Part shown: positions 1 through 10,292 of the stretch, piece after piece
Numbering within the stretch: the first letter of the stretch is position 1
How the letters are laid out: every line of letters begins with the position of its first letter
The notes under the pieces: model-generated
What the model was told of the DNA's origin: nothing
Databases searched by the model: none
Seen by the model: the letters and a program-made list of their open reading frames with translations, nothing else
Origin: JAGPUQ01 sp049325095
GTDB lineage: Bacteria > Pseudomonadota > Gammaproteobacteria > Pseudomonadales > Porticoccaceae
Reading direction: 5' to 3'
NCBI GenBank assembly: GCA_049325095.1
Contig: JBMOPO010000028.1
Span: forward strand, 52,871-116,870
DNA length: 64,000 bases
Position numbers and translations under genes: made by a program

Positions 1-753
1 AGTCTCGCGCTGCAGCTTCTGCAGCGCCGCGATCATGGCGCCGCGACTGGCGAGCCGGGCGCCGGCGGCATCGGCGCGGAATTCCCGCCAGCGCGAAAAG
101 GCCATCACGATCATGCTGGCGAGGATGCCGAGCGCGATCTGCAGGGTGATGACGATGAAGAAGTAGCCGATGCCGTGGCCGCGCTCGTTCCTGAACACCA
201 CCCGGTCGATGACCGATCCCAGCACGCGGGACAGGAACAGAACGAAGGTATTGAGCACCCCCTGGATGAGCGACAGGGTCACCATGTCGCCGTTCGCCAC
301 GTGGCCGATCTCGTGCGCCAGCACCGCCCGGGCCTCGTCCCGGTCGAACCGCTCCAGCAGCCCGGAACTGACTGCCACCAGCGCGTGGTTCTTGTTCCAG
401 CCGGTGGCGAAGGCATTGGCCTGCCGGGCGGGGAAAATACCCACCTCGGGCATGCCGATGTCCGCCTTGCGGGCCAGTTCGCGCACCGTGTCGAGCAGCC
501 AACGCTGGGCCGGGTCGGCGGGCTGGTCGATGACCTGGGTCCGGGTGCTGAGCCTGGCCATGGGCTTGGACAGCAGCAGCGAAATGAAGGAGCCCGCGAA
601 ACCGATCAGACCGAAGAACAGCAGCAAGGCGGTGAGATTGGTGTAGATGCCCTGGCTGGCCAGGTACTGCTCCAGCCCCAGACCCCGGAAGATCAGGCTG
701 GCCAGTGCCAGTACGGCGATGTTGGTGGCCAGAAACAGCGCGATTCTCAGCAT
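1..753 (-). CDS. htpX: Membrane zinc metalloprotease HtpX (3' end missing)
   Basis: This is an inner-membrane M48 metalloprotease that takes part in quality control of misfolded membrane proteins. 251 codons are visible and the C-terminus lies beyond the left edge. The N-terminus has two hydrophobic segments (about residues 4-20 and 38-56). The zinc motif HEIGH is at residues 147-151, in the family context VLAHEIGHVANGD, and is followed by more membrane segments and the conserved EFRADAAGA stretch that carries the third zinc ligand. It is transcribed leftwards, divergently from the lipoprotein gene. A second htpX lies at 56.6 kb inside a likely acquired segment; this copy looks like the resident one. 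The family assignment is certain; only the 3' end is unseen. Confidence 0.96.
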   Translation of the reverse strand, partial: MLRIALFLATNIAVLALASLIFRGLGLEQYLASQGIYTNLTALLLFFGLIGFAGSFISLLLSKPMARLSTRTQVIDQPADPAQRWLLDTVRELARKADIGMPEVGIFPARQANAFATGWNKNHALVAVSSGLLERFDRDEARAVLAHEIGHVANGDMVTLSLIQGVLNTFVLFLSRVLGSVIDRVVFRNERGHGIGYFFIVITLQIALGILASMIVMAFSRWREFRADAAGARLASRGAMIAALQKLQRET

Positions 754-867
754 TTCTCGATTCTCCGTGTGGTGTCCGCGAACGGCTGTCGATAAGATGA
801 GGGCGATTCTCGCAAGTTCAATGACTTGGGGTGGGTATTGGGTTACTGGGCGCGGCGCGCGGTGGGG

Positions 868-1407
868 ATGCGGGGGATCTTGACCGAGGTCTTGGACCGC
901 CGGCAAGCGCGGCGGCGGCCGGTGCGCGGGGCAGGGCCGCCCCCCGGACCCGGGTGGTTGCTGCGGCACTGCCTGGCGCTGGCGGCGACCGGGCTGTTGT
1001 CCGGTTGCGCCTGGTGGCCGGGTGATGCGGCACCGGGCCCCCGGGCAGAACTGATCGGGATTCGCGAGTTGGGCCGGGACGGAGGTGTGACCCGCTATCT
1101 GATCACCCTGCGCCTGAGCAATCCCGGGCCGAAACCGCTGCGCGTCTCCGGTCTCTCCTGCTTCCTGCGCGTCGATGGCGCGGTGGTCGCCGAAGGTTTT
1201 TCCGGTCCTCTGGCGCCGCTGGCGCCGCATTCGGCGACCCGCATCTCGGTCGAGGCGAAAGCGAATTTGCTCGCCGGCCTGAAGCTGATGAGCGGATCCT
1301 CGCCCGGCGATTCCCGCGTCTACAGACTGGACGTGCGCCTGCGCCGGCCCTGGCTGCTGCTGCCCCTGGCACTTACCGATACCGGCGAGGTGGTCATTGA
1401 ACGCTGA
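868..1407 (+). CDS. LEA14-like (water-stress domain) lipoprotein
   Basis: A probable outer-membrane or periplasmic lipoprotein with a LEA type 2 / water-stress-and-hypersensitive-response fold. A hydrophobic stretch ends in the lipobox LLSGC. The mature part has the alternating beta pattern of LEA14 proteins (TLRLSNPGPKPLRVSGL). The start is uncertain. An in-frame TTG lies at 826, an ATG at 868, and a GTG at 922; the GTG would give a more usual 29-residue signal peptide, so it may be the true start. The end overlaps the start of slyX by 11 bases, which suggests a common transcript. The molecular role of this family in bacteria is not established. Confidence 0.75.
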   Translation: MRGILTEVLDRRQARRRPVRGAGPPPGPGWLLRHCLALAATGLLSGCAWWPGDAAPGPRAELIGIRELGRDGGVTRYLITLRLSNPGPKPLRVSGLSCFLRVDGAVVAEGFSGPLAPLAPHSATRISVEAKANLLAGLKLMSGSSPGDSRVYRLDVRLRRPWLLLPLALTDTGEVVIER

Positions 1408-1600
1408 ATCCGCGCTGATCGACCTGGAGATCCGGCTGGCCTACCAGGAGGACGCCATCCGGGCGCTCGACGACCTGGTCTACGCCCAGCAGCGGCGCAT
1501 CGAAGCGCTGGAGCAGCAGTGCCGGCGGCTGGCGGCGCGGCTCGAGGCGCTGGTGATGCAGCCGCTCGGTTCGCCTCCGGAAATCCCGCCGCACTATTGA
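1397..1600 (+). CDS. slyX: SlyX family protein
   Basis: A short (67 aa) coiled-coil protein of the SlyX family. The first 50 residues form an acidic heptad-rich helix, and the C-terminus ends in PPHY, the family's hallmark tail. The start codon is TTG and overlaps the end of the upstream lipoprotein gene, which is consistent with translational coupling. The function of SlyX is unknown; in enterobacteria the gene lies near slyD. It is followed after 12 bases by an M15 peptidase gene. Confidence 0.9.
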   Translation: MNAESALIDLEIRLAYQEDAIRALDDLVYAQQRRIEALEQQCRRLAARLEALVMQPLGSPPEIPPHY

Positions 1601-1612
1601 AAGGGAGGCCTG

Positions 1613-2338
1613 GTGGGGTCGATGAGTGGCGATGGCGCAGCGGCGTCGATCCGGGGGCTGTTGACCGGCCGCTCCGAGGCGCATCTCGCGCCCTGGCGCG
1701 ACGAGGCCGGCGAGTGCCGGCTGCACCGGGCGGTCGTCGAACCGCTGCGGGCGCTGCGCGCCGCGGCCGCGGGGGCGGGCATCTGTCTGTGCGTGGCCAG
1801 CGGCTTTCGGTCCTTCGAGCGCCAGCTCGGGATCTGGAACGCCAAGGCGCGCGGCGAGCGGCCGGTGCTGGACGAGCGGGGCAATCCCTGGGACTGGAGC
1901 GCCCTCGACGATCGCGCGCGGGTGTATGCGATCCTGCGCTGGTCGGCGCTGCCCGGGGCATCCCGGCACCACTGGGGCACGGATTTCGATGTCTGGGATC
2001 CGCTGGCGGCGGGGCCAGGTTACCGGCTGCGGCTGGAACCGGATGAGTACCGCCCGGGCGGGCCCTTCGCCCGCCTGGCGGCCTGGCTGGATCGGCATCT
2101 GGACCCGGCAACCGGCTTCGCGCGCCCCTATCCGGGCGCCGACGGGGGGGTGGCCGGGGAGCCCTGGCATCTGAGCTACCTGCCGCTCGCTCGGCGCTAC
2201 CAGCGGGCGCTCCGCGTCGAGGTGCTGCGCGACCTGCTGGCGGATGCGCAGCTCGAACTCAAATCGGTCGTGCTTGCCGAACTCGATGAGATCCATGCAC
2301 GCTTTGTCGCCCCGCCGGCGTTGCATCGACCGGGGTGA
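1613..2338 (+). CDS. M15 family D-alanyl-D-alanine carboxypeptidase-like protein
   Basis: A zinc peptidase of the M15B (VanY-like) family, expected to trim D-Ala from peptidoglycan stem peptides. The conserved elements are SGFRSFERQ, followed by HHWGTDFDVWD (zinc ligands His and Asp) and EPWHLSY (third ligand His with catalytic Glu). The GTG at 1613 or the ATG at 1622 could be the start. No signal peptide is visible, so the protein may be cytoplasmic and act in cell-wall recycling, or the true export route is not evident. The stop codon overlaps the cysE start region (GTGATG), so the two genes are coupled. Confidence 0.88.
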   Translation: MGSMSGDGAAASIRGLLTGRSEAHLAPWRDEAGECRLHRAVVEPLRALRAAAAGAGICLCVASGFRSFERQLGIWNAKARGERPVLDERGNPWDWSALDDRARVYAILRWSALPGASRHHWGTDFDVWDPLAAGPGYRLRLEPDEYRPGGPFARLAAWLDRHLDPATGFARPYPGADGGVAGEPWHLSYLPLARRYQRALRVEVLRDLLADAQLELKSVVLAELDEIHARFVAPPALHRPG

Positions 2339-3129
2339 TGCGCGATAGTCCGGCGCGGAGGTTTGGAGGGGCGCTCCCCGTGCACGACCGGCTGTGGCAG
2401 GACATCCGTCGAGAGGCGCAGGCTGCGGTGCGCGATGAGCCGCTGCTGGCGAGCTATCTCCATCGCGCGCTGCTCAGCCATCCGACCCTGGAGTCGGCGC
2501 TGATCCACAACCTGGCGGAACAGCTCGGCAATGCCGTGGTGTCGGCGCTGACCGTGCGCCAGATTCTCGAACAGGTCCTCGCCGAGGCGCCGGAGATCGG
2601 GCGCAACGCGCGCCGCGACGTGCTCGCCTACTACGAGCGCGATCCGGCCTGCGACCGGTACCTGATGCCGCTGCTGTATTTCAAGGGGTTCCACGCGCTA
2701 CAGGTCCATCGCTGTGCCCATCACCTGTGGCGGCGCGGGCGCAGCGCGCTGGCCCTGTACCTGCAGCACCAGTGCTCGGAGCGCTTTGGCGTCGACATCC
2801 ATCCAGCGGCGGTGATCGGCGGCGGCATCATGATCGACCACGCCACCGGCGTGGTGATCGGCGAGACCGCATGCGTCGGCGACGAGGTCTCCCTGCTCCA
2901 CGGGGTGACCCTCGGCGGGACCGGCTGCCAGGGCGGTGACCGCCATCCCCGGGTCGGCCCGGGCGTGTTGATCTCGGCGGGCGCCAAGCTCATCGGCTGC
3001 ATCGACATCGGCGCCCATGCCCGCATCGGCGCCGGCAGCCTGGTGCTGGAATCGGTGCCGGCAGGCGCCACTGCGGTGGGCGTGCCCGCCCAGGCGGTGG
3101 GCGGTGCAACCGCGCGGGGAGTGGACTGA
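2335..3129 (+). CDS. cysE: Serine O-acetyltransferase
   Basis: It makes O-acetyl-L-serine from serine and acetyl-CoA, the first step of cysteine synthesis. The 264 residues match the family length: an N-terminal helical SATase domain (about 15-150), then a left-handed beta-helix of hexapeptide repeats (about 150-250) with DIHPAAVIGGGIMIDHATG and the active-site DH pair. The start is GTG at 2335 or the adjacent ATG at 2338, overlapping the M15 stop codon. The C-terminal tail lacks the usual terminal Ile, so complex formation with CysK, which uses that tail in E. coli, cannot be assumed. It is followed by dgkA with a one-base overlap. Confidence 0.96.
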   Translation: MMRDSPARRFGGALPVHDRLWQDIRREAQAAVRDEPLLASYLHRALLSHPTLESALIHNLAEQLGNAVVSALTVRQILEQVLAEAPEIGRNARRDVLAYYERDPACDRYLMPLLYFKGFHALQVHRCAHHLWRRGRSALALYLQHQCSERFGVDIHPAAVIGGGIMIDHATGVVIGETACVGDEVSLLHGVTLGGTGCQGGDRHPRVGPGVLISAGAKLIGCIDIGAHARIGAGSLVLESVPAGATAVGVPAQAVGGATARGVD

Positions 3130-3521
3130 TGGCGGATGGGGCCGGCGAATCCCGGGGCGGGAATCTGGTCAAGCGGCGCCTGTTCGATGCCAGCCGCTAT
3201 TCCCTGCAGGGGTTGCGCGCCTGTTTTCGCCACGAGGAGGCGTTTCGCACCGAGCTGGTGTTGGCGCTGATCCTGACGCCGCTGGCGTTTTGGGTGGCCC
3301 GCAGCGCGCTGGAGCTGGTGCTGCTGCTCGGCGTCATGGTGCTGGTGCTGATCGTCGAGCTGCTCAACTCGGCGGTGGAGTCGGTGGTCGATCTGCACGG
3401 CCGCGAGCGGCGCGAGCTGGCGGGGCGCGCCAAGGACCAGGGTTCGGCCGCGGTGATGCTGAGCATGGCGCTCTGCATCCTGGTGTGGGGTGGGGTGCTC
3501 TGGGGGAGGTTCATCGGATGA
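3129..3521 (+). CDS. dgkA: Diacylglycerol kinase
   Basis: A small inner-membrane enzyme that phosphorylates diacylglycerol to phosphatidate, recycling lipid released during periplasmic glucan or membrane turnover. At 130 residues it fits the prokaryotic DagK family. It has an N-terminal amphipathic helix, three membrane helices, and the family signature ELLNSAVESVVD with the catalytic Glu. The ATG overlaps the cysE stop by one base, and its own TGA overlaps the ATG of the next gene, so this is a tightly packed operon. Confidence 0.96.
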   Translation: MADGAGESRGGNLVKRRLFDASRYSLQGLRACFRHEEAFRTELVLALILTPLAFWVARSALELVLLLGVMVLVLIVELLNSAVESVVDLHGRERRELAGRAKDQGSAAVMLSMALCILVWGGVLWGRFIG

Positions 3522-4018
3522 ATGACCGATCGCGCTATGACCTGCTGTTTCGGGGCGATATCGTTCCGGGCCGGCGGTTCGACGAGGTGCGCGCCGGGCT
3601 GCGCGACCTGTTTCAGATCGACGACGCTCGCGCGGCGAGCCTGTTCTCCGGGCGTCCGGTGATCGTCCGCCGCAATCTCGAGGCCGCCGAGGCGGAGCGG
3701 TACCGGGCGGCGCTGGAGGCCGCCGGCGCCCTGGTCGAATTGCGGCCGCTGCAGGCGCCGGATCCGGATCCGCGGGGCTCGCCGCCTCCCGGAGCCGCAT
3801 CCACGGCGCCCGGCGGAATCGGCTGGACGCTGACCCCGGTGGGCGCCGACCTGCTGCGGCCCGACGAGCGAGCGACTGCGGATCCGGTCCAGGTCGACAC
3901 CAGCCACCTCGCGGTGGAGCCGCCGGGTGCCGATGTGCTGCGCGCCGAGGAGCGCCGTCCGGTGGTGGCGCGGGAGGTCGATACGTCCCGGTTGCAGCTC
4001 GATCCCGGCCGGGATTGA
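3518..4018 (+). CDS. Hypothetical protein with a two-copy C-terminal repeat
   Basis: Function not recognised. 166 residues. The start ATG overlaps the dgkA stop. The N-terminal half (about 5-70) is a small alpha/beta domain with FRGDIVPG, LFSGRPV and AERYRAALEAAGA, reminiscent of cytoplasmic domains found at the N-terminus of some proteobacterial membrane proteins. A Pro-rich linker follows, then two imperfect copies of about 30 residues containing VGADLLRPDER...VDTSHL and PGADVLRAEER...VDTSRL. There is no signal peptide and no membrane helix. It is the last gene of the slyX-cysE-dgkA run; acnA starts 82 bases later with its own strong RBS. Confidence 0.8.
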   Translation: MNDRSRYDLLFRGDIVPGRRFDEVRAGLRDLFQIDDARAASLFSGRPVIVRRNLEAAEAERYRAALEAAGALVELRPLQAPDPDPRGSPPPGAASTAPGGIGWTLTPVGADLLRPDERATADPVQVDTSHLAVEPPGADVLRAEERRPVVAREVDTSRLQLDPGRD

Positions 4019-4100
4019 TCGCACCGCGGATGACCCGGCGCCCGGCGCTCGATCCGGGCCGCCGGCAGGATGTTCGGGTGCCAACGCCGGAGGAAGTCCC

Positions 4101-6749
4101 ATGACCGCAGCGCGCGACAGTTTCGACAGCACCGCCATTCTGGAGGTCGGTGCGCGCCGCTACCGCTACTTCAGCCTGGAGCGATTCGCAGCCGCCAGCG
4201 GCCTGGCGCTCGATGCCCTGCCGATCAGCCATCGGGTGCTGCTCGAGAACCTGCTGCGCTGCGAGGATGGCGAGGCGGTTACCCGGGAGGACATTCTGGC
4301 CCTGGCGGGCGCCCGCGGGGGCGAACGGGAGATCGCCTTCGCGCCCGCCCGGGTGCTGATGCAGGATTTCACCGGGGTGCCCGGCGTGGTCGATCTGGCC
4401 GCCCTGCGCGATGCCGTCGCCGCCCGCGGCGGCGATCCGCAGCGCGTCAATCCGCTGGTGCCGGTGGACTTGGTGATCGACCATTCGGTGATGGTCGACC
4501 ACTACGCGGACGCGGGCGCCTTGCGCGCCAATGTGGCCCTGGAGATGGCGCGCAACGCCGAGCGCTATCGGTTCCTGCGCTGGGGCCAGTCGGCGTTCGA
4601 CAATTTTCGGGTGGTGCCCCCGGGCACCGGCATCTGCCACCAGGTGAATCTGGAATACCTGGCCCGCTGCGTCTGGACCCGGGAGCAGGGCGGCGCGACC
4701 TGGGCCTACCCCGACACCCTGGTGGGCACCGACAGCCACACCACCATGATCAATGGCATCGGGGTGCTGGGCTGGGGTGTGGGCGGCATCGAGGCCGAGG
4801 CGGCCATGCTCGGCCAGCCGATCTCCATGCTGATCCCCGCGGTGGTCGGGGTGCGCCTCGAAGGCCGGCTGCGCCCGGGGGTGACCGCCACCGATCTGGT
4901 ACTGACCGTCACCGAGCTGCTGCGCCGGCACCAGGTGGTGGGCAAGTTCGTCGAGTTTTGCGGCCCCGGCCTGGACGGCCTGCCGGTGGCCGATCGGGCG
5001 ACGCTGGCCAACATGGCGCCGGAGTACGGTGCCACCTGCGGCTTTTTCCCCATCGACCGGCACACCCTGGACTACCTGGAGCTGACCGGCCGCGACGCCG
5101 GGCAGATCGCCCTGGTCGAGGCCTACGCCAGGGCGCAGGGCCTGTGGCGGGATCCGCAGCGGATTCCACACTACGGCGAGCTGGTGGCGCTCGATCTGGA
5201 TAAGGTGGTTCCCGCGGTGGCCGGGCCGCGGCGGCCGCAGGACCTGGTGCCGCTGGCTGGGATCGGCCGCGCCACCCGGGAGGCGATCGAACTGCGCGGC
5301 CGGCCGGCGCCGGCGATCGAATCCGGTGGTGACGGCGCCCATCCGCGGGACGGCGATCTGGTGATCGCCGCCATCACCTCCTGCACCAACACCTCCAATC
5401 CCGCGGTGATGCTGGCTGCCGGGTTGGTCGCCCGCAAGGCGGTCGCGCTGGGCCTGCGCACCAGGCCCTGGGTGAAGACCTCGCTGGCGCCCGGCTCCAA
5501 GGTGGTCACCGAATATCTGCGCCGTTCGGGGCTGCAACCCTTTCTCGATCAACTCGGCTTCCACCTGGTGGGCTACGGCTGCACCACCTGCATCGGCAAT
5601 TCCGGGCCGCTGCCGGCGGCGGTGGATGCGGCCATCGAAGCCGGCGACCTCACCGTGGGCGCAGTGCTGTCCGGCAACCGCAACTTCGAGGGCCGCATCC
5701 ATCCCCGGGTGCGGGTCAACTGGCTGGCGTCCCCGCCCCTGGTGGTGGCCTTCGCCCTGGCCGGCACCACGTTGATCGATCCGACCCGCGATCCCCTCGC
5801 CTTCACCCCGGCCGGGGCGCCCGTGCGGCTGGCCGACCTGTGGCCGGACACCGGCGAGATCGCCGCGGCGCTGGCCCAGGTCGAGCGGGCCCTGTTCGTC
5901 GAGCAGTACGCGCGGGTGTTCGAGGGCGACGACCAGTGGCGGGCGCTGGAGATTCCCGAAGGCGCGACCTATCGCTGGGACGCGGATTCGACCTACATTC
6001 AGCGCCCGCCGTTCTTTGATGCCGGCACAACTCCGCCGGCCGACGCCATCCGCGGCGCGCGGCTGCTGGCGCTGCTCGGCGATTCGGTGACCACCGACCA
6101 CATCTCTCCGGCCGGCAGTATCGCGCCCGACAGCCCCGCCGGCCGCTACCTGCGCGAACGCGGCGTGGCGGTCGCCGAGTTCAATTCCTACGGCGCCCGC
6201 CGGGGCAACCACGAAATCATGATGCGCGGCACCTTCGCCAATGTGCGCATCCGCAACGAATTGCTGCCCGGCGTCGAGGGCGGCTACACCCGCATGCCGG
6301 GCCGCCCCGAGCCGGTGCCCATCTACGATGCCGCCATGGCCTATGCGGAGCGCGGCACGCCCCTGGTGGTGATCGCCGGCCGCGAATACGGCACCGGCTC
6401 CAGCCGCGACTGGGCCGCCAAGGGCACCCGGCTGCTCGGCGTGCGGGCGGTGATCGCCGAGAGCTTCGAGCGCATCCACCGCTCCAACCTGGTGGGCATG
6501 GGCGTGCTGCCGCTGGAATTCGCCGGCGGCCTGGGCCGCGCGCAGCTCGGGCTCGACGGCAGCGAACTGTTCCATCTGGAGGGGCTGGCCGGCATGGCGC
6601 CCGGCCAGGCCCTGGAGCTGGTGGTGGAGCGGGCCGATGGCCGCCGCGACCGCTATCCGGTCCGCTCGCGCATCGACACCGCCAACGAACTGCGCTACTA
6701 CCGGGCCGGCGGCATCCTCCACCACATGCTCGACCAACTGGCGCGGTGA
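4101..6749 (+). CDS. acnA: Aconitate hydratase A
   Basis: It converts citrate to isocitrate through cis-aconitate in the TCA cycle, using a [4Fe-4S] cluster. 882 residues, typical of the AcnA/IRP1 type. The cluster ligands are Cys428 (SCTNTSNP), Cys494 and Cys497 (YGCTTCIGNSGPL). The C-terminal swivel domain carries GREYGTGSSRDWAAKG. I chose the ATG at 4101 because AGGAAG lies 7 bases upstream and the homology begins there; an open frame extends further upstream without similarity. It is followed after 6 bases by fumC, so two TCA enzymes are probably co-transcribed. Confidence 0.97.
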   Translation: MTAARDSFDSTAILEVGARRYRYFSLERFAAASGLALDALPISHRVLLENLLRCEDGEAVTREDILALAGARGGEREIAFAPARVLMQDFTGVPGVVDLAALRDAVAARGGDPQRVNPLVPVDLVIDHSVMVDHYADAGALRANVALEMARNAERYRFLRWGQSAFDNFRVVPPGTGICHQVNLEYLARCVWTREQGGATWAYPDTLVGTDSHTTMINGIGVLGWGVGGIEAEAAMLGQPISMLIPAVVGVRLEGRLRPGVTATDLVLTVTELLRRHQVVGKFVEFCGPGLDGLPVADRATLANMAPEYGATCGFFPIDRHTLDYLELTGRDAGQIALVEAYARAQGLWRDPQRIPHYGELVALDLDKVVPAVAGPRRPQDLVPLAGIGRATREAIELRGRPAPAIESGGDGAHPRDGDLVIAAITSCTNTSNPAVMLAAGLVARKAVALGLRTRPWVKTSLAPGSKVVTEYLRRSGLQPFLDQLGFHLVGYGCTTCIGNSGPLPAAVDAAIEAGDLTVGAVLSGNRNFEGRIHPRVRVNWLASPPLVVAFALAGTTLIDPTRDPLAFTPAGAPVRLADLWPDTGEIAAALAQVERALFVEQYARVFEGDDQWRALEIPEGATYRWDADSTYIQRPPFFDAGTTPPADAIRGARLLALLGDSVTTDHISPAGSIAPDSPAGRYLRERGVAVAEFNSYGARRGNHEIMMRGTFANVRIRNELLPGVEGGYTRMPGRPEPVPIYDAAMAYAERGTPLVVIAGREYGTGSSRDWAAKGTRLLGVRAVIAESFERIHRSNLVGMGVLPLEFAGGLGRAQLGLDGSELFHLEGLAGMAPGQALELVVERADGRRDRYPVRSRIDTANELRYYRAGGILHHMLDQLAR

Positions 6750-6755
6750 CCGGCG

Positions 6756-8153
<1,398 letters not shown>

Positions 8154-8208
8154 TCCGCCCCACCCGCAGCCGGCCATCGCTTTCCCGGACCAACAGGACA
8201 GTCCACTC

Positions 8209-9027
8209 ATGCCTGAAATCGGCGTCGGCGACGCGGCCATCCAGCTGCACGGCGTGACCCTCACGCGGGGCGATCGGGTGGTGCTGCGGGACTTTTCGCT
8301 GCAGATTCCCGCCGGCAAGGTCACCGCGGTGATGGGCCCCAGCGGCTGTGGCAAGACCACGGTGCTCAAGCTGATCACCGGCCAGTTGCGGCCCGACGCG
8401 GGGGAGATCCGGGTCGGCGCCACCCGGGTCGATCTGCTCGGCGGCGCCGACCTCAATCGGCTGCGCCGCAACATCGGCGTTCTGCTGCAGAACGGCGCGC
8501 TGTTCACCGACCTCACCTGCTTCGACAACGTCGCCCTGCCGCTGCGCGAGCACACCGCGCTGCCGGAGCCCCTGATCCGCCGGCTGGTGCTGCTCAAATT
8601 GCAGACCGTGGGGTTGCGCGGCGCCGCGGACATGTACCCGCGGGAGCTTTCGGGCGGCATGAACCGCCGGGTGGCGATGGCGCGGGCGATGGCGCTCGAC
8701 CCCGCCATCATCCTTTACGACGAACCCTTCGCCGGGCTCGATCCGATCTCGCTGGGCGCCTCGCTGCGCTTGATCCGCGCCATCAACCGGGCGCTCGGCA
8801 TCACCAGCGTGGTCATCACCCACGATGTCGCCGAGGTGCCGCAGTTCGCCGACTACTGCTGCATCATCGCCGAGGGTCGGGTGGCGGCGACCGGCACCCC
8901 GGCGCAGTTGCGCGACAGCGATCAGGAGGTGGTCCGGCAGTTCGTCGAGGGACTACCGGACGGCCCGGTGCCGTTTCATTTTCCAGCCCGGCCGCTGGCC
9001 GAGGACCTGCTGGCACTGGATCGCTGA
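8209..9027 (+). CDS. mlaF: Mla phospholipid transport ATPase
   Basis: The ATP-binding subunit of the MlaFEDB inner-membrane complex, which moves phospholipids between the inner membrane and MlaC and so keeps the outer membrane asymmetric. 272 residues. Walker A is GPSGCGKTT (43-51), the ABC signature is LSGGMNRR, and Walker B is ILYDEPFAGLD. The start is ATG at 8209, where the homology begins. The gene order mlaF-E-D-C-B then mlaA follows, with spacings of 3 to 22 bases or overlaps, so this is one operon. Confidence 0.96.
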   Translation: MPEIGVGDAAIQLHGVTLTRGDRVVLRDFSLQIPAGKVTAVMGPSGCGKTTVLKLITGQLRPDAGEIRVGATRVDLLGGADLNRLRRNIGVLLQNGALFTDLTCFDNVALPLREHTALPEPLIRRLVLLKLQTVGLRGAADMYPRELSGGMNRRVAMARAMALDPAIILYDEPFAGLDPISLGASLRLIRAINRALGITSVVITHDVAEVPQFADYCCIIAEGRVAATGTPAQLRDSDQEVVRQFVEGLPDGPVPFHFPARPLAEDLLALDR

Positions 9028-9030
9028 GCC

Positions 9031-9804
9031 ATGGCCAATCCCCGGAATTTCGGCGATCGCGTGGTTGCGGAACCGATCCGCGAGTTCGGGCGCGCCGGCC
9101 TGTTTCTGATCACCGCCTGTTCGCGCATGCGGTTTGGCCCCCTGCAGTTGGGGGAGATTCTCCGCCAGGTGTATTTCGTCGGCGTCCGCTCGCTGGTGAT
9201 CATCGTCATCTGCGGCTTTTTCGTCGGCCTGGTGCTGACCCTGCAGACCTACGACACCCTCACCCGCTTCGGCGCCGGGGATTCGGTGAGTACCGTGCTC
9301 GCCCTGTCGCTGTTTCGCGAGCTGGCGCCGGTGCTCACCGCGATCCTGTTCGCGGGCCGGGCCGGGACTTCGGTCACCGCCGAGATCGGGCTGATGAAGG
9401 CCACCGAGCAGCTCGATGCGCTGGATCTGATGGCCATCGACCCGCTGGAGCGCATCGTGCAGCCACGGCTGCTGGCGGGGGTGATCGCGGTGCCGGCGCT
9501 GATCCTGGTGTTCAATGTCACCGCGCTGCTCGGCGGTGTATTCTTCGCCGTCTACCTGATGGGCAGCGACCCCATCACCTTCTGGGGCAACATGCAGTCC
9601 TCGGTGGAGCTGGGCAAGGATTTCGGCGGCGGCCTGCTCAAGGGCACCGTGTTCGGTTTCCTGGTGAGCTGGCTGGCGGTCTATTTCGGCTGGAGCGCCA
9701 AGCCCACCAGCGAGGGGGTTGCGCTGGCGACCACCCAGACGGTGATCGCCAGTGCCATCGCGGTGCTGCTGATCGATTTCGTATTGTCGGCGTTCATGCT
9801 GTAG
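9031..9804 (+). CDS. mlaE: Mla phospholipid transport permease
   Basis: The membrane subunit of the MlaFEDB complex (MlaE/YrbE permease family). 257 residues with about five or six hydrophobic segments. The coupling-helix region FRELAPVLTAILFAGRAG, the most conserved stretch of the family, is at about residues 92-110. The gene starts three bases after the mlaF stop. Confidence 0.96.
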   Translation: MANPRNFGDRVVAEPIREFGRAGLFLITACSRMRFGPLQLGEILRQVYFVGVRSLVIIVICGFFVGLVLTLQTYDTLTRFGAGDSVSTVLALSLFRELAPVLTAILFAGRAGTSVTAEIGLMKATEQLDALDLMAIDPLERIVQPRLLAGVIAVPALILVFNVTALLGGVFFAVYLMGSDPITFWGNMQSSVELGKDFGGGLLKGTVFGFLVSWLAVYFGWSAKPTSEGVALATTQTVIASAIAVLLIDFVLSAFML

Positions 9805-9821
9805 TTCCGGGAACATCCACC

Positions 9822-10292
9822 ATGAAATCCTCCCACCAGATCGAATTCACTGCCGGGCTGTTCCTGCTGCTGGGCGTCGCGGCACTGATCTTTCTGGCCA
9901 TTCATGCCACCGACGGCGGTACGCTGGAAGATGGCGGCTACCGGCTGGTGGCCGAGTTCGGCAACGTCGGCGGGCTCAAGCCGCGGGCCAACGTGAGCCT
10001 GGGTGGGGTGCGGATCGGCAGCGTGGAGAGCATCTCGCTGGATCCCGAGAATTTTTCTGCCCGGGTGGTGATGAGCATCAGCGACCGCTATCGCAATCTG
10101 CCGGACGACACCTCCGCGTCCATTCTCACCAGCGGCATCCTGGGCGATCAGTACATCGGCCTGGAACCGGGCGGATCGCCGGAGTACCTGAGCGATGGCG
10201 ACCAGATCATGATCACCCAGTCGGCCATAGTGCTGGAACAGCTGATCAGCCGATTCTTGTTCAACAGCGGGGCAGAGGAGCAGAAACCGTGA
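9822..10292 (+). CDS. mlaD: Mla MCE-domain lipid-transfer protein
   Basis: A single MCE-domain protein anchored in the inner membrane; six copies form a ring that carries phospholipid between MlaE and MlaC. 156 residues: short cytoplasmic N-terminus, one membrane helix (about 10-28), then the MCE domain with NVGGLKPRANVSLGGVRIG and the hydrophobic loop around SGILGDQYIGLEPGG. The stop codon overlaps the GTG start of mlaC by four bases. Confidence 0.96.
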   Translation: MKSSHQIEFTAGLFLLLGVAALIFLAIHATDGGTLEDGGYRLVAEFGNVGGLKPRANVSLGGVRIGSVESISLDPENFSARVVMSISDRYRNLPDDTSASILTSGILGDQYIGLEPGGSPEYLSDGDQIMITQSAIVLEQLISRFLFNSGAEEQKP

